A stretch of DNA of 64,000 nt from Kitasatospora sp. MAP5-34 (GTDB taxonomy: Bacteria > Actinomycetota > Actinomycetes > Streptomycetales > Streptomycetaceae). Where the stretch lies: contig NZ_JARXZC010000010.1 in assembly GCF_029894335.1 (NCBI RefSeq), positions 1-64,000 of the forward strand, in the 5' to 3' direction. The notes beneath the pieces were generated by a model. The model saw only the letters and a program-made list of their open reading frames with translations. It had not been told where the DNA came from and did no database searches. Shown here piece by piece: positions 41,665 through 51,827 of the stretch (position 1 is the first letter of the stretch; the number at the start of each line of letters is the position of its first letter). Both the position numbers and the translations under genes were made by a program.

Positions 41665-42462
41665 ATGGCCATACCCACTTCGCCGAAGGAGCGAAACCTG
41701 AACGCCACAGCAGCAGTCGCAGCAGCCGTCGTACCCGCCGCCGGTCGGGGTGAGCGGCTGGGGCCCGGCGCCCCGAAAGCCCTGCGCGAACTCGGCGGGG
41801 TGCCCCTGCTGGTGCACGCCGTACGGGCGCTCGCGCGCAGCCGGGCGGTCGGCCTGGTGGTGGTCGCCGCTCCGCCGGAGGGTGTGGCGGAGGTGGTCGC
41901 GCTGCTCGACAGCCACGGGCTCGACGGCAAGGACATCCGGGTGGTGGCGGGCGGGGCGACCCGGCAGGAGTCGGTCCGCCTGGGGCTGGCGGCGATCCCG
42001 GCCGGGGTGGAGATCGTCCTGGTGCACGACGCGGCCCGGCCGCTCGTCCCGGTGGACGTGGTGGACGCCGTCGTGGCGGCCGTCCGCGCTGGTGCCGAGG
42101 CCGTGGTGCCGGCCGTACCGCTCGCCGACACCGTGAAGCGGGTCGTTCCGCAGGCTGCGGGCCGGCCGGAGCCGGTGGTGGAGACGCCGGACCGGGCGAC
42201 GCTGCGGGCCGTGCAGACCCCGCAGGGCTTCCGCCGTGCCGTGCTCTGCGAGGTGCACGAGAAGGCGCTGGCCGAGGAGACGCTCGCGGAGGCCGAGGGC
42301 GGGCTGCCGCCGGTCACCGACGACGCGGGCCTGGTGGAGCGCTTCGGCGGCCAGGTGGTCGTGGTGCCCGGCCACGAAGAGGCGTTCAAGGTGACCCGTC
42401 CCCTCGACCTCGTGCTCGCCGAGGCCGTACTCGCCCGACGGAGGGCTTCCGATGGCTTCTGA
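41665..42462 (+). CDS. ispD: 2-C-methyl-D-erythritol 4-phosphate cytidylyltransferase IspD
   Basis: 265 residues from the ATG at 41665. Start uncertain: GAAGGAG lies at about 41686-41692, just before CTG at 41698, where conserved sequence begins, so an internal start is possible; GTG 41641 is also in frame. Motifs: [21 protein letters not shown] (CTP binding), [22 protein letters not shown] and [12 protein letters not shown]. It makes CDP-methylerythritol in the non-mevalonate isoprenoid pathway. It overlaps ispF by 11 bases. Confidence 0.94.
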   Translation: MAIPTSPKERNLNATAAVAAAVVPAAGRGERLGPGAPKALRELGGVPLLVHAVRALARSRAVGLVVVAAPPEGVAEVVALLDSHGLDGKDIRVVAGGATRQESVRLGLAAIPAGVEIVLVHDAARPLVPVDVVDAVVAAVRAGAEAVVPAVPLADTVKRVVPQAAGRPEPVVETPDRATLRAVQTPQGFRRAVLCEVHEKALAEETLAEAEGGLPPVTDDAGLVERFGGQVVVVPGHEEAFKVTRPLDLVLAEAVLARRRASDGF

Positions 42463-42991
42463 CACACCGACCCACGTATCGCTGCGCGTCCCGGGCAGGG
42501 TGCCCCCGCCCGCGCTGATCCCGAGGATCGGCATCGGCACCGACGTGCACGCCTTCGAGGCCGGGCGCCCGCTCTGGGTGGCCGGCCTGCACTGGCCGGA
42601 CTCGGAGTTCGGCCTGGCCGGGCACTCGGACGCCGATGTGGTGGCGCACGCGGCCTGCGACGCGCTGTTCTCGGCGGCGGGGGTCGGTGACCTGGGCGCC
42701 CACTTCGGGACGGGCCGGCCCGAGTGGTCCGGCGCGTCCGGGGTGACGCTGCTGGCCGAGGCGGCCCGAATCGTCCGGGAGGCGGGTTTCGAGATCGGAA
42801 ACGTCTCCGTTCAGGTGATCGGCGTGCGGCCCAAGGTCGGCAAGCGCCGCGCCGAGGCGCAGGCGGTGCTCTCCGCCGCCGTCGGCGCACCGGTCTCGGT
42901 CTCCGGCACCACCACCGACGGCCTGGGCCTGACCGGCCGGGCGGAGGGCCTGGCCGCGCTCGCCACCGCCCTGGTGTACGAGGCCTCGTAG
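42452..42991 (+). CDS. ispF: 2-C-methyl-D-erythritol 2,4-cyclodiphosphate synthase IspF
   Basis: 179 residues. Metal-binding [10 protein letters not shown] (Asp-x-His) and [28 protein letters not shown]; active-site Thr region [13 protein letters not shown]. The first 24 residues are a non-conserved extension. It forms the cyclodiphosphate intermediate of the MEP pathway and may be translationally coupled to ispD through an 11-base overlap. Its products feed isoprenoid enzymes such as the polyprenyl synthase at 62.6 kb. Confidence 0.96.
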   Translation: MASDTPTHVSLRVPGRVPPPALIPRIGIGTDVHAFEAGRPLWVAGLHWPDSEFGLAGHSDADVVAHAACDALFSAAGVGDLGAHFGTGRPEWSGASGVTLLAEAARIVREAGFEIGNVSVQVIGVRPKVGKRRAEAQAVLSAAVGAPVSVSGTTTDGLGLTGRAEGLAALATALVYEAS

Positions 42992-43175
42992 GGCCGGCCG
43001 GACCTCAGGGCTCCAGATTCCGCAGGTCCTCGGGTTCGCGCGGTCAGGCGTCCGCCGAGGCCCGGTTGGGCCATCCGGGGCGATCGGTCTACCGTCACCG
43101 CCGCAGAATTGGTTAGCGTGGAAAGTGATCTGACGAACACTCGGTTGACCGCCCGAACGAGAAGAGGCTCCACGC

Positions 43176-43571
43176 ATGGCCGCACAGCTCTCCGACGCGG
43201 CGAAGGCGCTGCTCGACGCGAAGACCTTCGCCGTGGTCACCACCCTGCAGCCGGACGGCAGTCCGCAGTCGTCGGTGGTCTGGGTGGCGCGCGACGGTGA
43301 CGACGTGCTGTTCTGCACGGTCGAGGGCCGCCGGAAGCACCTCAACATGGTCAAGGACCCGCGCGTGAGCGTGCTGGTCAACCCGCCGGACAACCCGTAC
43401 AGCTACTTCGAGGTACGCGGTGAGGTCGCCATGACCACGGAGGGCGGCCGCGAGTTGATCAACGCGCTCTCGCAGAAGTACCGGGGCGAGGAGGTGTACG
43501 GGTTCGACGGCCCGGACGACGTCCGGGTGGTCGTCCGGCTCACCCCGCGCAAGGTGGTCGGCAGCATCTGA
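43176..43571 (+). CDS. PPOX-class F420-dependent oxidoreductase family protein
   Basis: 131 residues. Split-barrel flavin/F420-binding fold: LDAKTFAVVTTLQPDGSPQSSVVWVARDGDDVLF, VKDPRVSVLV and VVRLTPRKVVG (strings shortened). This size and pattern is typical of actinobacterial F420H2-dependent reductases or biliverdin reductases of the Rv1155 type. Substrate unknown. AGAGG precedes the ATG. Confidence 0.88.
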   Translation: MAAQLSDAAKALLDAKTFAVVTTLQPDGSPQSSVVWVARDGDDVLFCTVEGRRKHLNMVKDPRVSVLVNPPDNPYSYFEVRGEVAMTTEGGRELINALSQKYRGEEVYGFDGPDDVRVVVRLTPRKVVGSI

Positions 43572-43651
43572 GCAGCGCCCGGAGCGCTGCGGTGGCCCCG
43601 CACCGGAAGGCGGAAAGCGCCAAAGGTGGCGGGGCACCCCCCTGTGCCCAC

Positions 43652-43664
43652 TACGCTTGACGCT
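43652..43664 (+). promoter_or_regulatory. Probable -10 element of a leaderless cysS transcript
   Basis: TACGCT at 43652-43657 ends seven bases before the GTG, and there is no Shine-Dalgarno. This is the spacing of leaderless actinobacterial mRNAs. Confidence 0.5.
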
Positions 43665-45059
<1,395 letters not shown>

Positions 45060-45081
45060 CCCCTCTTAGTTGTTGGGGTGA

Positions 45082-45114
45082 GGGTGGGCCGTACCGGACC
45101 GGTGCGGCCCACCC
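45082..45114 (+). terminator. Hairpin between cysS and rlmB
   Basis: GGGTGGGCCGTACCGG (45082-45097) pairs with CCGGTGCGGCCCACCC (45099-45114) with one G-T pair. A very tight loop means some central pairs open. Starts 22 bases after the cysS stop. Confidence 0.7.
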
Positions 45115-45177
45115 GCATGACGCAGCATGCCGGGCCGACTTGCGGCCGGGCGTGACGGACAGACAGGAAGTACAGCC

Positions 45178-46173
45178 ATGGCCGGCAACAGCGCACGCAG
45201 GAACCGTCGCAACCCCGGATCGAAGAAGGGCGCGACTGTCGGGACCGGCGGCCACAGCCGGAAGGCGATCCAGGGCAAGGGCCCGACCCCGCCCGCCTCC
45301 GCCCGCAAGGGGCACATCAAGCAGCGGCAGGCCAACGCCGCCGTCAAGCGCGAGATGGACGCGAAGTCGCGCGCCGGCATGCGCCGCAGCGGCGCGGGCG
45401 GCCGTGGCGGCCGTGGCGGCGCCGGTGCCGCCGAGCTGGTGTTCGGCCGTAACTCGGTGGTCGAGGCGATCCGTGGCGGCGTGCCCGCCACCGCGCTCTA
45501 CGTGCTGCAGTTCATCGACACCGACGACCGCGTGCGCGAGGCCCTCCAGGCGGCCAACGAGCGCGGTATCCCGCTGATGGAGGCCCCGCGCGTCCAGCTG
45601 GACAACATGACCGGCCAGATGAACCACCAGGGCCTGGTGCTCCAGGTCCCGCCGTACGAGTACGCGCACCCGGACGACCTGCTGGTGGACGCCGCCGACA
45701 ACGGTGAGGATGCGCTCGTCATCGCCCTGGACGGGGTCACCGACTCCCGTAACCTCGGCGCCGTGGTCCGCTCCGCCGCCGCCTTCGGCGCGCACGGCGT
45801 GGTCATCCCCGAGCGTCGCGCGGCCGGTATGACCGCCGGCGCCTGGAAGACCTCCTCCGGTGCCGCCGCCCGTCTCCCCGTCGCCCGGGCCACCAACCTC
45901 ACCCGCGCGCTGGAGGCGTTCAAGAAGGCCGGTCTGACCGTGGTCGGCCTGGCCGCCGACGGCGAGGCCGAGATCGGTGACCTGGAGGCGCTGGCCGGAC
46001 CGGTCGTGGTCGTCGCGGGCTCCGAGGGCAAGGGCCTCTCCCGGCTCGTCGCGGAGACCTGTGACATCCGGGTGCGGATCCCGATGCCGGGCGCGACGGA
46101 GTCGCTGAACGCCGGCGTCGCGGCGGGCATCGTGCTGTACGAGGCCGCCCGCCTGCGCGCCAAGATCGGCTGA
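45178..46173 (+). CDS. rlmB: 23S rRNA 2'-O-methyltransferase RlmB (SpoU/TrmH family)
   Basis: 331 residues. The first 80 are a basic, Gly/Arg-rich extension (RRNRRNPGSKKGATVG; GRGGRGGAGAAE). Then comes the substrate-binding domain (LVFGRNSVVEAIRGG) and the SPOUT domain with its three motifs: LDGVTDSRNLGAVVRSAAAFG, VVAGSEGKGLSRLV and IPMPGATESLNAGVAAGIVLYE (last string shortened). It methylates the ribose of a 23S rRNA guanosine (G2251 in E. coli). Confidence 0.93.
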   Translation: MAGNSARRNRRNPGSKKGATVGTGGHSRKAIQGKGPTPPASARKGHIKQRQANAAVKREMDAKSRAGMRRSGAGGRGGRGGAGAAELVFGRNSVVEAIRGGVPATALYVLQFIDTDDRVREALQAANERGIPLMEAPRVQLDNMTGQMNHQGLVLQVPPYEYAHPDDLLVDAADNGEDALVIALDGVTDSRNLGAVVRSAAAFGAHGVVIPERRAAGMTAGAWKTSSGAAARLPVARATNLTRALEAFKKAGLTVVGLAADGEAEIGDLEALAGPVVVVAGSEGKGLSRLVAETCDIRVRIPMPGATESLNAGVAAGIVLYEAARLRAKIG

Positions 46174-46275
46174 CCGGTCGATCGGCCGGGTCTGTCGGTC
46201 GGGCCCGTCGGTTGTCGGGTCTGTCGGTTGGCGGGCCCGTCGGCTTCGGTGGGTAAGTCGTCAGGAGTAGGGGTG

Positions 46276-46307
46276 AACCGATCGGGCCTGGTCAGGTCCG
46301 GTCGGTT
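46276..46307 (+). terminator. Terminator after rlmB
   Basis: 13-bp stem with two G-T pairs (46276-46288 with 46295-46307) ending in TTTACT. The preceding 46174-46260 is a run of GTCGGT/GGGCCCGTCGG repeats. Confidence 0.7.
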
Positions 46308-46385
46308 TACTCATGATCACTTCAATGCCCACCAAGAATCCACCCGGGAGAGTGTCCTAACCGGCCGTCACCCGGTTAGACGGGT

Positions 46386-48047
46386 GTGGACACCAGAACA
46401 CCTCGGCGCCCCGGGCAGGGCGGCACGGCGGGGATAGACGACGACCCCGGCCTCAACACGGTCAAGGTGCCGTCCGACCCGGCCAAGCTCAGCAGTACCC
46501 AGGCCAGCTTCCGGATCAGACTCGCCACCCCGGTGGCTCCGCTGATCGGTGCCCCGGCCGGTGCCGCCTTCGGCGACCCGTACGGCATGCAGAGCTTCGC
46601 CGCCCGGCCGCTGCTCACCCCGCAACTCGTGGTGGACAGCGCACAGCTCCCCGCGCTGGTCGGCGTGGGCGCGCTCGCCGGAGCGCCGCCGCTCGGAGCC
46701 CCTCCGCGCCGCAAGGGCCGGCTCACCACCGTGACCTGGACCGGACAGGCCGCGCCGGGCGACCTGGCGGCCACCCAGCTGCTCGAAGCCGTGCGCCTCA
46801 ACACCGTGCCGGCCCCGGCGGGCGCGCCCGGCACGGGTGCCGCCGCTCTTGCGGCGGAGGACACCCAGCAGCTGCCGACGTACGGCCAGGCCGTGCCCAG
46901 GCAGTCCTCCGGGCCGCCGGAGACCGGCCGTCCCGCCGCCGAGGGCTGGACGCCCAAGGGCGAGCTGCCCGAGGTTTCGGCCACGGCGGCCGGCGATTCC
47001 AAGCACGCCTGGTACCCGGGCCGGAAGGTCGACCTGGGCCTGGTGCTGTTGCCGCTGCGCGTCGTCCTCGGCGCGCTCTCGGTATACGCCGGGTTCAGCA
47101 AGCTCTGCGACCCGGTGTACTTCGACGGCGGTGACCGGGGCTCGATGATGCGCTGGCTCGGCTCGCTGCACCCCTGGCGCGTCGCGCAGCCGCTGCTCGA
47201 CTTCGCCATGGCGCACCCGGTCGGTGCCGGGCTCGGCGTCGCCTTCACCCAGGTCGTGGTCGGCGTGCTGTCGATCCTCGGACTCTGGCAGCGGATGGCG
47301 GCGGCGGCGGTGATGGCGCTCTCCGCCGCGCTGCTCTTCACCGTCAGCTGGCGGACGGTCCCGGTCTACGACACGCCCGACCTGATCTTCCTGGCGGCGT
47401 GGAGCCCGCTGCTGATCGCCGGCGCGCCGTTCGGCTCGCTGGACGGACGGATCGCCCTGGAGGCCTGGCGCAGGTACGGCTCCGGCGCGCCCGCCGCCGT
47501 CCGCCGCCGGGTGCTGCGGCGGGGCACGGTGGTCACCACCGTGGTGGTCGGACTGACCATGCTGCTCGGCTCGATGCTGGGCGCGGCGGTCCGCACGGGA
47601 AGCCTCACGCACAGCGGACCGGCCAAGTCGCCCAGCGACTACGGCTCCCCGATGTGGCCCGCCAACGGTGCCTCGCCTGCACCGGCCCCCACCCCCACAC
47701 CGTCGCCCAGCGCCTCGCCCTCCCCGGTGCCTTCACCGACCGCCCCCTCGGCGTCGGCGTCGTCCGGCAAGAGCGCCAAGCCGCACTCGTCCAAGTCGGA
47801 CCGGAGTACGGCCGGCGCCTCCTCGTCGTCGGGAGGAGACCCCAGCACCGGTTCCAGCACTCACAGCGGCAGCAGCGGCTCCGGCAGCTCCACGACCCCG
47901 AAGCAGCCGAGTTCGACCGGCGGCAGCCCCGGCCTGATCGGCGGAGTACTCGGCAGCGCCCCGCTGCTGGGCCTGCCGACTCCCGCCCTGGGCATGGACA
48001 GTGAAGGCGGCCGGGTGTCGGGCGCCGGCACCGCAGCCACGATCTGA
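46386..48047 (+). CDS. DoxX-family membrane protein with long polar ends
   Basis: 553 residues from a GTG. Residues 1-210 are polar and Pro/Ala-rich. The membrane section (about 218-400) begins DLGLVLLPLRVVLGALSVYAGFSK with the DoxX pattern, and has four to five helices, including AHPVGAGLGVAFTQVVVGVLSILGL (shortened). The last 140 residues are Ser/Pro/Thr/Gly-rich (PAPTPTPSPSASPSP), likely extracellular. DoxX proteins accompany thiol/quinone redox systems in actinobacteria; the exact role here is unknown. Confidence 0.83.
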   Translation: MDTRTPRRPGQGGTAGIDDDPGLNTVKVPSDPAKLSSTQASFRIRLATPVAPLIGAPAGAAFGDPYGMQSFAARPLLTPQLVVDSAQLPALVGVGALAGAPPLGAPPRRKGRLTTVTWTGQAAPGDLAATQLLEAVRLNTVPAPAGAPGTGAAALAAEDTQQLPTYGQAVPRQSSGPPETGRPAAEGWTPKGELPEVSATAAGDSKHAWYPGRKVDLGLVLLPLRVVLGALSVYAGFSKLCDPVYFDGGDRGSMMRWLGSLHPWRVAQPLLDFAMAHPVGAGLGVAFTQVVVGVLSILGLWQRMAAAAVMALSAALLFTVSWRTVPVYDTPDLIFLAAWSPLLIAGAPFGSLDGRIALEAWRRYGSGAPAAVRRRVLRRGTVVTTVVVGLTMLLGSMLGAAVRTGSLTHSGPAKSPSDYGSPMWPANGASPAPAPTPTPSPSASPSPVPSPTAPSASASSGKSAKPHSSKSDRSTAGASSSSGGDPSTGSSTHSGSSGSGSSTTPKQPSSTGGSPGLIGGVLGSAPLLGLPTPALGMDSEGGRVSGAGTAATI

Positions 48048-48076
48048 CGAATCGTCACTTCGGGGTGGTGGGTCGA

Positions 48077-48122
48077 CAGGAGGCCCCCTCGTGAGCATGT
48101 GAGCTCACGAGGGGGCCTCCTG
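48077..48122. terminator. Perfect 20-bp bidirectional terminator
   Basis: 48077-48096 pairs without mismatch with 48103-48122 around ATGTGA, between convergent DoxX-like and nucleotidyltransferase genes. Confidence 0.92.
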
Positions 48123-48179
48123 CTTGCTGCGTGGCTTCGCTGTCCGCTGTCCGCTACGGGCCTTACGGTCTTACGGGCC

Positions 48180-48953
48180 TTACGCGACGGTGGCCCGGCC
48201 GGCGCCGGAAGCCAGCTCCTTGGCGGCCTCGCTGAGGTCCTTCGCGGTGTCGATGGCCCGCCAGTAGCAGCCCTGCGGCAGTTGATAGCCCGCCAGCTGC
48301 CTGTTCCGGGCGAGCTGCGGGAAGGTGGTGCGCTCGTGGTCGCCGACGTCGGGCAGCAGCGCGCGGAAGTCCGGACCGAAGACGTACAGGCCCGCGTTGA
48401 TCAGGAAGGGGGAGGGCGGGGACTCGATGAAGTCGAGCACGTTGCCGAACTGGTCGGTCTCCACCGCGCCCCAGGGGATCCGGGGCCGGGCCAGCGCGAG
48501 GGTTGCCACGGCGTCGCGCTCGTGGTGGAAGGCGGCCATGTCGCGGAGGCTGAAGCGGGTCCAGATGTCGCCGTTGGTGGCGTACCAGGGCTCGGCCGGG
48601 CGGGGGAGGGCCTGCGAGGCGTACTTCAGGCCGCCGCCACGGCCCAGCGGCTCGGTCTCCACGACCGTGCGCACGTTGAGCGGCAGGTCGGCCTTGTCGA
48701 GCCACTCCTGCAGCACCTCGGCCAGATGGCCGCAGGAGATCACCACATCGGTGACGCCCTCTTCGGCGAGCCAGGCCAGCTGGTGCCCGACGATCGGGGT
48801 CCCGGTGCCCGGGATCTCGACCAGTGGTTTCGGCCGGTCATCGGTGTACGGGCGCAACCGGGAGCCCTGCCCGCCGGCCAGGATCACTGCCTGGGTGACG
48901 GCGGGGGCGCTTACGCCGGGGCTGGGGGCGTGGTGCGTGGAGTCGTCGGTCAT
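48180..48953 (-). CDS. Sugar-phosphate nucleotidyltransferase
   Basis: 257 residues from the ATG at 48953. Nucleotidyltransferase signature AVILAGGQGSRLRPYTDDRPKPLVEI, with a GDIW metal Asp (ATNGDIW) and a second acidic site near FLINAGLYVF. The fold matches GDP-mannose or glucose-1-phosphate nucleotidyltransferases. It probably makes a nucleotide sugar for a glycan of unknown type. ACAATA at 48961-48966 (TATTGT on the coding strand) ends seven bases before the ATG, suggesting a leaderless transcript. Confidence 0.9.
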   Translation of the reverse strand: MTDDSTHHAPSPGVSAPAVTQAVILAGGQGSRLRPYTDDRPKPLVEIPGTGTPIVGHQLAWLAEEGVTDVVISCGHLAEVLQEWLDKADLPLNVRTVVETEPLGRGGGLKYASQALPRPAEPWYATNGDIWTRFSLRDMAAFHHERDAVATLALARPRIPWGAVETDQFGNVLDFIESPPSPFLINAGLYVFGPDFRALLPDVGDHERTTFPQLARNRQLAGYQLPQGCYWRAIDTAKDLSEAAKELASGAGRATVA

Positions 48954-49099
48954 AGCGAGAACAATAGGGTCCGCGTGTCGCGGACCCGGGCCGATTGCCC
49001 GCTCCGTCTCCGCCGTGACCCGGGGTGCGCCGGGGTGGGCCGGACAGGGCCGGGCACCGCCCGGCGGTGCCCGCCCGAGGAGGGTTCGGTGGCCGACCG

Positions 49100-49537
49100 T
49101 CAGCCCACCACGCCTGCCGCGAACGAGCCGTCGCAGACCGGACGGGCGAAGGAGCGGGCCCGCTGCGCGTCGCCCTGGTACTTGCGGACGGCGGCGCGGC
49201 CGAGGTCGGCGGCCAGCGAGCTGCAGTACGGGGTGAGCGCGGGCTGCTCCCGCATGGTGCGCTCCAGCAGGTCGAGCGCGGTGCCCGGGTTGTGGTCGCG
49301 CAGCTCGTCCATCAGGTCCACGCGCAGCGCGTCCTGGGGGGCGAGGCCCTGGGTGTTGGGGGTCGTGTTGGTACGGCCGATGGTCCCGTCGCCGCTCGCC
49401 GCCGCGACCACCTGCTGGTCGAGGCTGGTCGGTGGGGCCCAGGGAACGCGGGTGACAGCGAGGGTGCCGGTGGTCACCAGGATCACGGGCAGGGTGAGAG
49501 CAAGGGTTTGGCCGATGCGGCGTACAAGCTGGTTCAC
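49100..49537 (-). CDS. Conserved membrane-anchored or secreted protein, unknown
   Basis: 145 residues. An N-terminal hydrophobic helix (about 10-28, TLALTLPVILVTTGTLAV) acts as anchor or signal. The outside domain is helical with two cysteines (YCSSLAAD and PVCDGSF) that could form a disulfide, and a DLMDELRDHNPGTALDLLERTM segment (shortened). I know it only as a conserved Streptomyces hypothetical; function unknown. The gap to the nucleotidyltransferase is 146 bases. Confidence 0.72.
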   Translation of the reverse strand: MNQLVRRIGQTLALTLPVILVTTGTLAVTRVPWAPPTSLDQQVVAAASGDGTIGRTNTTPNTQGLAPQDALRVDLMDELRDHNPGTALDLLERTMREQPALTPYCSSLAADLGRAAVRKYQGDAQRARSFARPVCDGSFAAGVVG

Positions 49538-49664
49538 GCTCAGGAGCGTAGCGCTGGGTGGGGATTGAAACGCACTCCGTTACACCAACGAGTGACGCGT
49601 GTCCGGATTCGTCCCGTCGGCAGGTTGACGCCACGAGTGCGGCTACGGCTGCGGGGGTGCGGAT

Positions 49665-49694
49665 GGGCCCCACCGGACACGTCCGGTGGGGCCC
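49665..49694. terminator. Perfect 14-bp hairpin downstream of msiK
   Basis: 49665-49678 pairs with 49681-49694; lies 38 bases after the msiK stop, on the leftward transcript. A GTCAGGC triplet repeat lies between (49715-49735). Confidence 0.88.
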
Positions 49695-49732
49695 GTTTCC
49701 CGTTGCCCGTTTCCTATGTCAGGCGTCAGGCG

Positions 49733-50824
49733 TCAGGCGCTGAGGCGGGCGCCCGTGGTGGTCGAGAAGACGTGGGCCTCGCCGCCGACCGGGACTACGT
49801 GGATGACCTCGCCCCGCTGCGGGATCTGACGGCCGTGCACGCGCACGACGATGTCCTTGTCCTCGCCGCCGATCTTGGTGGTGCCGTAGACGAAGCCGTC
49901 CGCGCCGAGCTCCTCGACCACGTTGACCGTGACGGCGACGCCCTCGATGCCACCGGCCGGAACGATCTCGAAGTGCTCCGGGCGGATGCCGACGGTCACC
50001 GACTTGTCGGAACCGGCCCCGGCCAGCTGCTCGCGGTCGATGTTGATGACCGAACCGCCGAACTTCACCCCGCCGTCGACCAGCGGGACCTCGACCAGGT
50101 TCATGGCGGGGGAGCCGATGAAGCCGGCCACGAAGAGGTTGGCCGGACGGTCGTACATGTTGCGCGGACTGTCCACCTGCTGCAGCAGACCGTCCTTGAG
50201 GACCGCCACCCGGTCGCCCATGGTCATCGCCTCGACCTGGTCGTGGGTGACGTAGACGGTGGTGATGCCCAGGCGGCGCTGCAGGCCCGCGATCTGGGTG
50301 CGGGTGGAGACGCGGAGCTTGGCGTCGAGGTTGGAGAGCGGCTCGTCCATCAGGAAGACCTGGGGCTCACGGACGATCGCACGGCCCATCGCGACCCGCT
50401 GACGCTGACCACCGGAGAGCGCCTTCGGCTTGCGGTCCAGGTACTCGGTGAGGTCGAGGATCTTCGCGGCCTCCTCGACCTTGGTGCGGATCTCGGCCTT
50501 GTTGACGCCCGCGATCTTGAGCGCGAAGCCCATGTTGTCCGCGACGGTCATGTGCGGGTAGAGCGCGTAGTTCTGGAACACCATCGCGATGTCCCGGTCC
50601 TTCGGCGGCAGGTGGGTGACATCGCGGTCGCCGATCCGGATGGCGCCACCGTTGACGTCCTCCAGGCCGGCCAGCATGCGGAGGCTGGTCGACTTGCCGC
50701 AGCCCGAGGGGCCGACCAGGACGAGGAACTCGCCGTCCTCGACGTGCAATTCAAGGGCGTCGACGGCGGGCTTGGTGCCGCCCGGGTAGAGGCGGGTCGC
50801 CTTGTCGAACGTGACAGAAGCCAT
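49733..50824 (-). CDS. msiK: MsiK-type ABC transporter ATP-binding protein (multiple sugar import)
   Basis: 363 residues. Walker A GPSGCGKST, signature LSGGQRQRVAMGRAI, Walker B VFLMDEPLSNLDAK, H-loop YVTHDQVEAMTMG. The C-terminal part (about 240-363) is a MalK/UgpC-like regulatory (TOBE) domain. In Streptomyces MsiK energises several carbohydrate importers (cellobiose, maltose, chitobiose). Start at the ATG at 50824, with GGAGAG upstream. The gene is alone here, which is typical for this shared ATPase. A dre-like palindrome lies 86 bases upstream. Confidence 0.94.
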   Translation of the reverse strand: MASVTFDKATRLYPGGTKPAVDALELHVEDGEFLVLVGPSGCGKSTSLRMLAGLEDVNGGAIRIGDRDVTHLPPKDRDIAMVFQNYALYPHMTVADNMGFALKIAGVNKAEIRTKVEEAAKILDLTEYLDRKPKALSGGQRQRVAMGRAIVREPQVFLMDEPLSNLDAKLRVSTRTQIAGLQRRLGITTVYVTHDQVEAMTMGDRVAVLKDGLLQQVDSPRNMYDRPANLFVAGFIGSPAMNLVEVPLVDGGVKFGGSVINIDREQLAGAGSDKSVTVGIRPEHFEIVPAGGIEGVAVTVNVVEELGADGFVYGTTKIGGEDKDIVVRVHGRQIPQRGEVIHVVPVGGEAHVFSTTTGARLSA

Positions 50825-50909
50825 GGCTCTGCTCTCCTTCACCGGCAGGAACGTGCCGGACGATCCGAGTAAAGGTTGGGTTGTGGTCTCGCAGTCGGCC
50901 CACCCGAGC

Positions 50910-50925
50910 AGTGGTCTGAACCACC
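50910..50925. promoter_or_regulatory. dre-like palindrome upstream of msiK
   Basis: AGTGGTCTGAACCACC fits 13 of 16 positions of the DasR consensus A(G/C)TGGTCTAGACCA(G/C)T, with GTGGT/ACCAC arms intact. DasR controls amino-sugar uptake in Streptomyces, and MsiK serves a chitobiose importer, so control is plausible but inferred. Confidence 0.55.
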
Positions 50926-51136
50926 TGGCGAACCAACTCCCGGCGACGCTACCCGCCGTACTACCCGCTCGCCAGCCCCTGACCGGCCGAATTCGGCATC
51001 GGTCCGGTCACAACCCGGACAGTCCACCCAAAGCGACCCGCCCCCGCGCCTTCGCCGATATCTGCCGACACCACCCCACCCCGGCCCGGTAGACTGCCCC
51101 TCGGTGCCGCCGTGGTTCGCCGCGGACGGCTACCGT

Positions 51137-51210
51137 GCCTCCTTAGCTCAGTTGGCCAGAGCACCGCTCTTGTAAAGCGGGGGTCGTCGGTTCGAACCCG
51201 ACAGGGGGCT
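51137..51210 (+). tRNA. tRNA-Thr (anticodon TGT)
   Basis: 74 bases. Acceptor GCCTCCT pairs with AGGGGGC; D arm GCTC/GAGC; anticodon stem CCGCT/AGCGG with loop CTTGTAA; T arm GTCGG-TTCGAAC-CCGAC; discriminator T. Reads ACA. The 3' end is not followed by an encoded CCA. Its 3' half is duplicated at 58582-58616 and is the integration site of the downstream island. Confidence 0.95.
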
Positions 51211-51213
51211 CAG
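51179..51213 (+). repeat. attL: 35-bp direct repeat overlapping tRNA-Thr 3' end
   Basis: Starts GGGGGTCGTCGGTTCGAACC and ends GACAGGGGGCTCAG, identical to 58582-58616. Upstream the match continues with two mismatches to TGT at 51171, i.e. into the anticodon. Confidence 0.93.
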
Positions 51214-51305
51214 CGTACGGAGCGCCGAGAGACGTGCTGAGGGCCAGTTCAGCGGGGTGATCCCGGGGAACTGGCCCTTCGTCGTTGTTCGAGCGGAGCG
51301 GGTGG

Positions 51306-51827
51306 CTACTCCGGCTGTGCCACTGGCGTGTCAGAAGCCGCCGGGGAATCCTCCTTTCCGAGCGCCTTGCGGACCGCTTCGCCCATCCGGTCGGCGATGG
51401 CCCGGTCCCGCTGGCTGGTCATGTGCTGGTAGATCAGCGCGGCCCGGGTGGTGCTGTGGCCCATCCTGGTCGTCAGCTCGCGGGTGCTGGCCCCGTTCTG
51501 CGAGGCGAGGGTGTTGCCGGTGTGCCGGAGATCGTGGAAGTGCACGTCCGCAGCGATCCCGGCGGCGACCTTGGCCGCTGTCCAGTCGTCCCGGAAGTTG
51601 CTCCGCCGGAGCTTGCCGCGACGCGGGCCGATGAAGAAGTTCCCGTCCGGGCCCTGGCCGACGTGCCGTTCCAGGTGGTGCGTCAGGTCGGGCACGATCT
51701 CGACGGGAAAGGCCACGGGGCGGAAGCCGGCGCGACTCTTGGGTGCCTTGTCCAGGAGCTTGCCGCTGTTCAGCTCGGCCTGATTGCGGCGGACCCGGAG
51801 GAGGCGGGCCTCCAGGTCGACATCGTC
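51306..51827 (-). pseudogene. Tyrosine integrase, C-terminal fragment (inactive)
   Basis: About 173 residues of a tyrosine recombinase catalytic domain: DVDLEARLLRVRR, then FHDLRHTGNTLAS (His-x2-Arg), MGHSTTRAALIYQH with the nucleophilic Tyr, and an acidic tail. The N-terminal DNA-binding half and the first catalytic Arg are missing: upstream in frame the sequence turns into unrelated Arg/Pro-rich text. The gene lies next to the attL tRNA and points toward it, as expected for this kind of element. It cannot be active, so the island is no longer self-excising. Confidence 0.85.
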
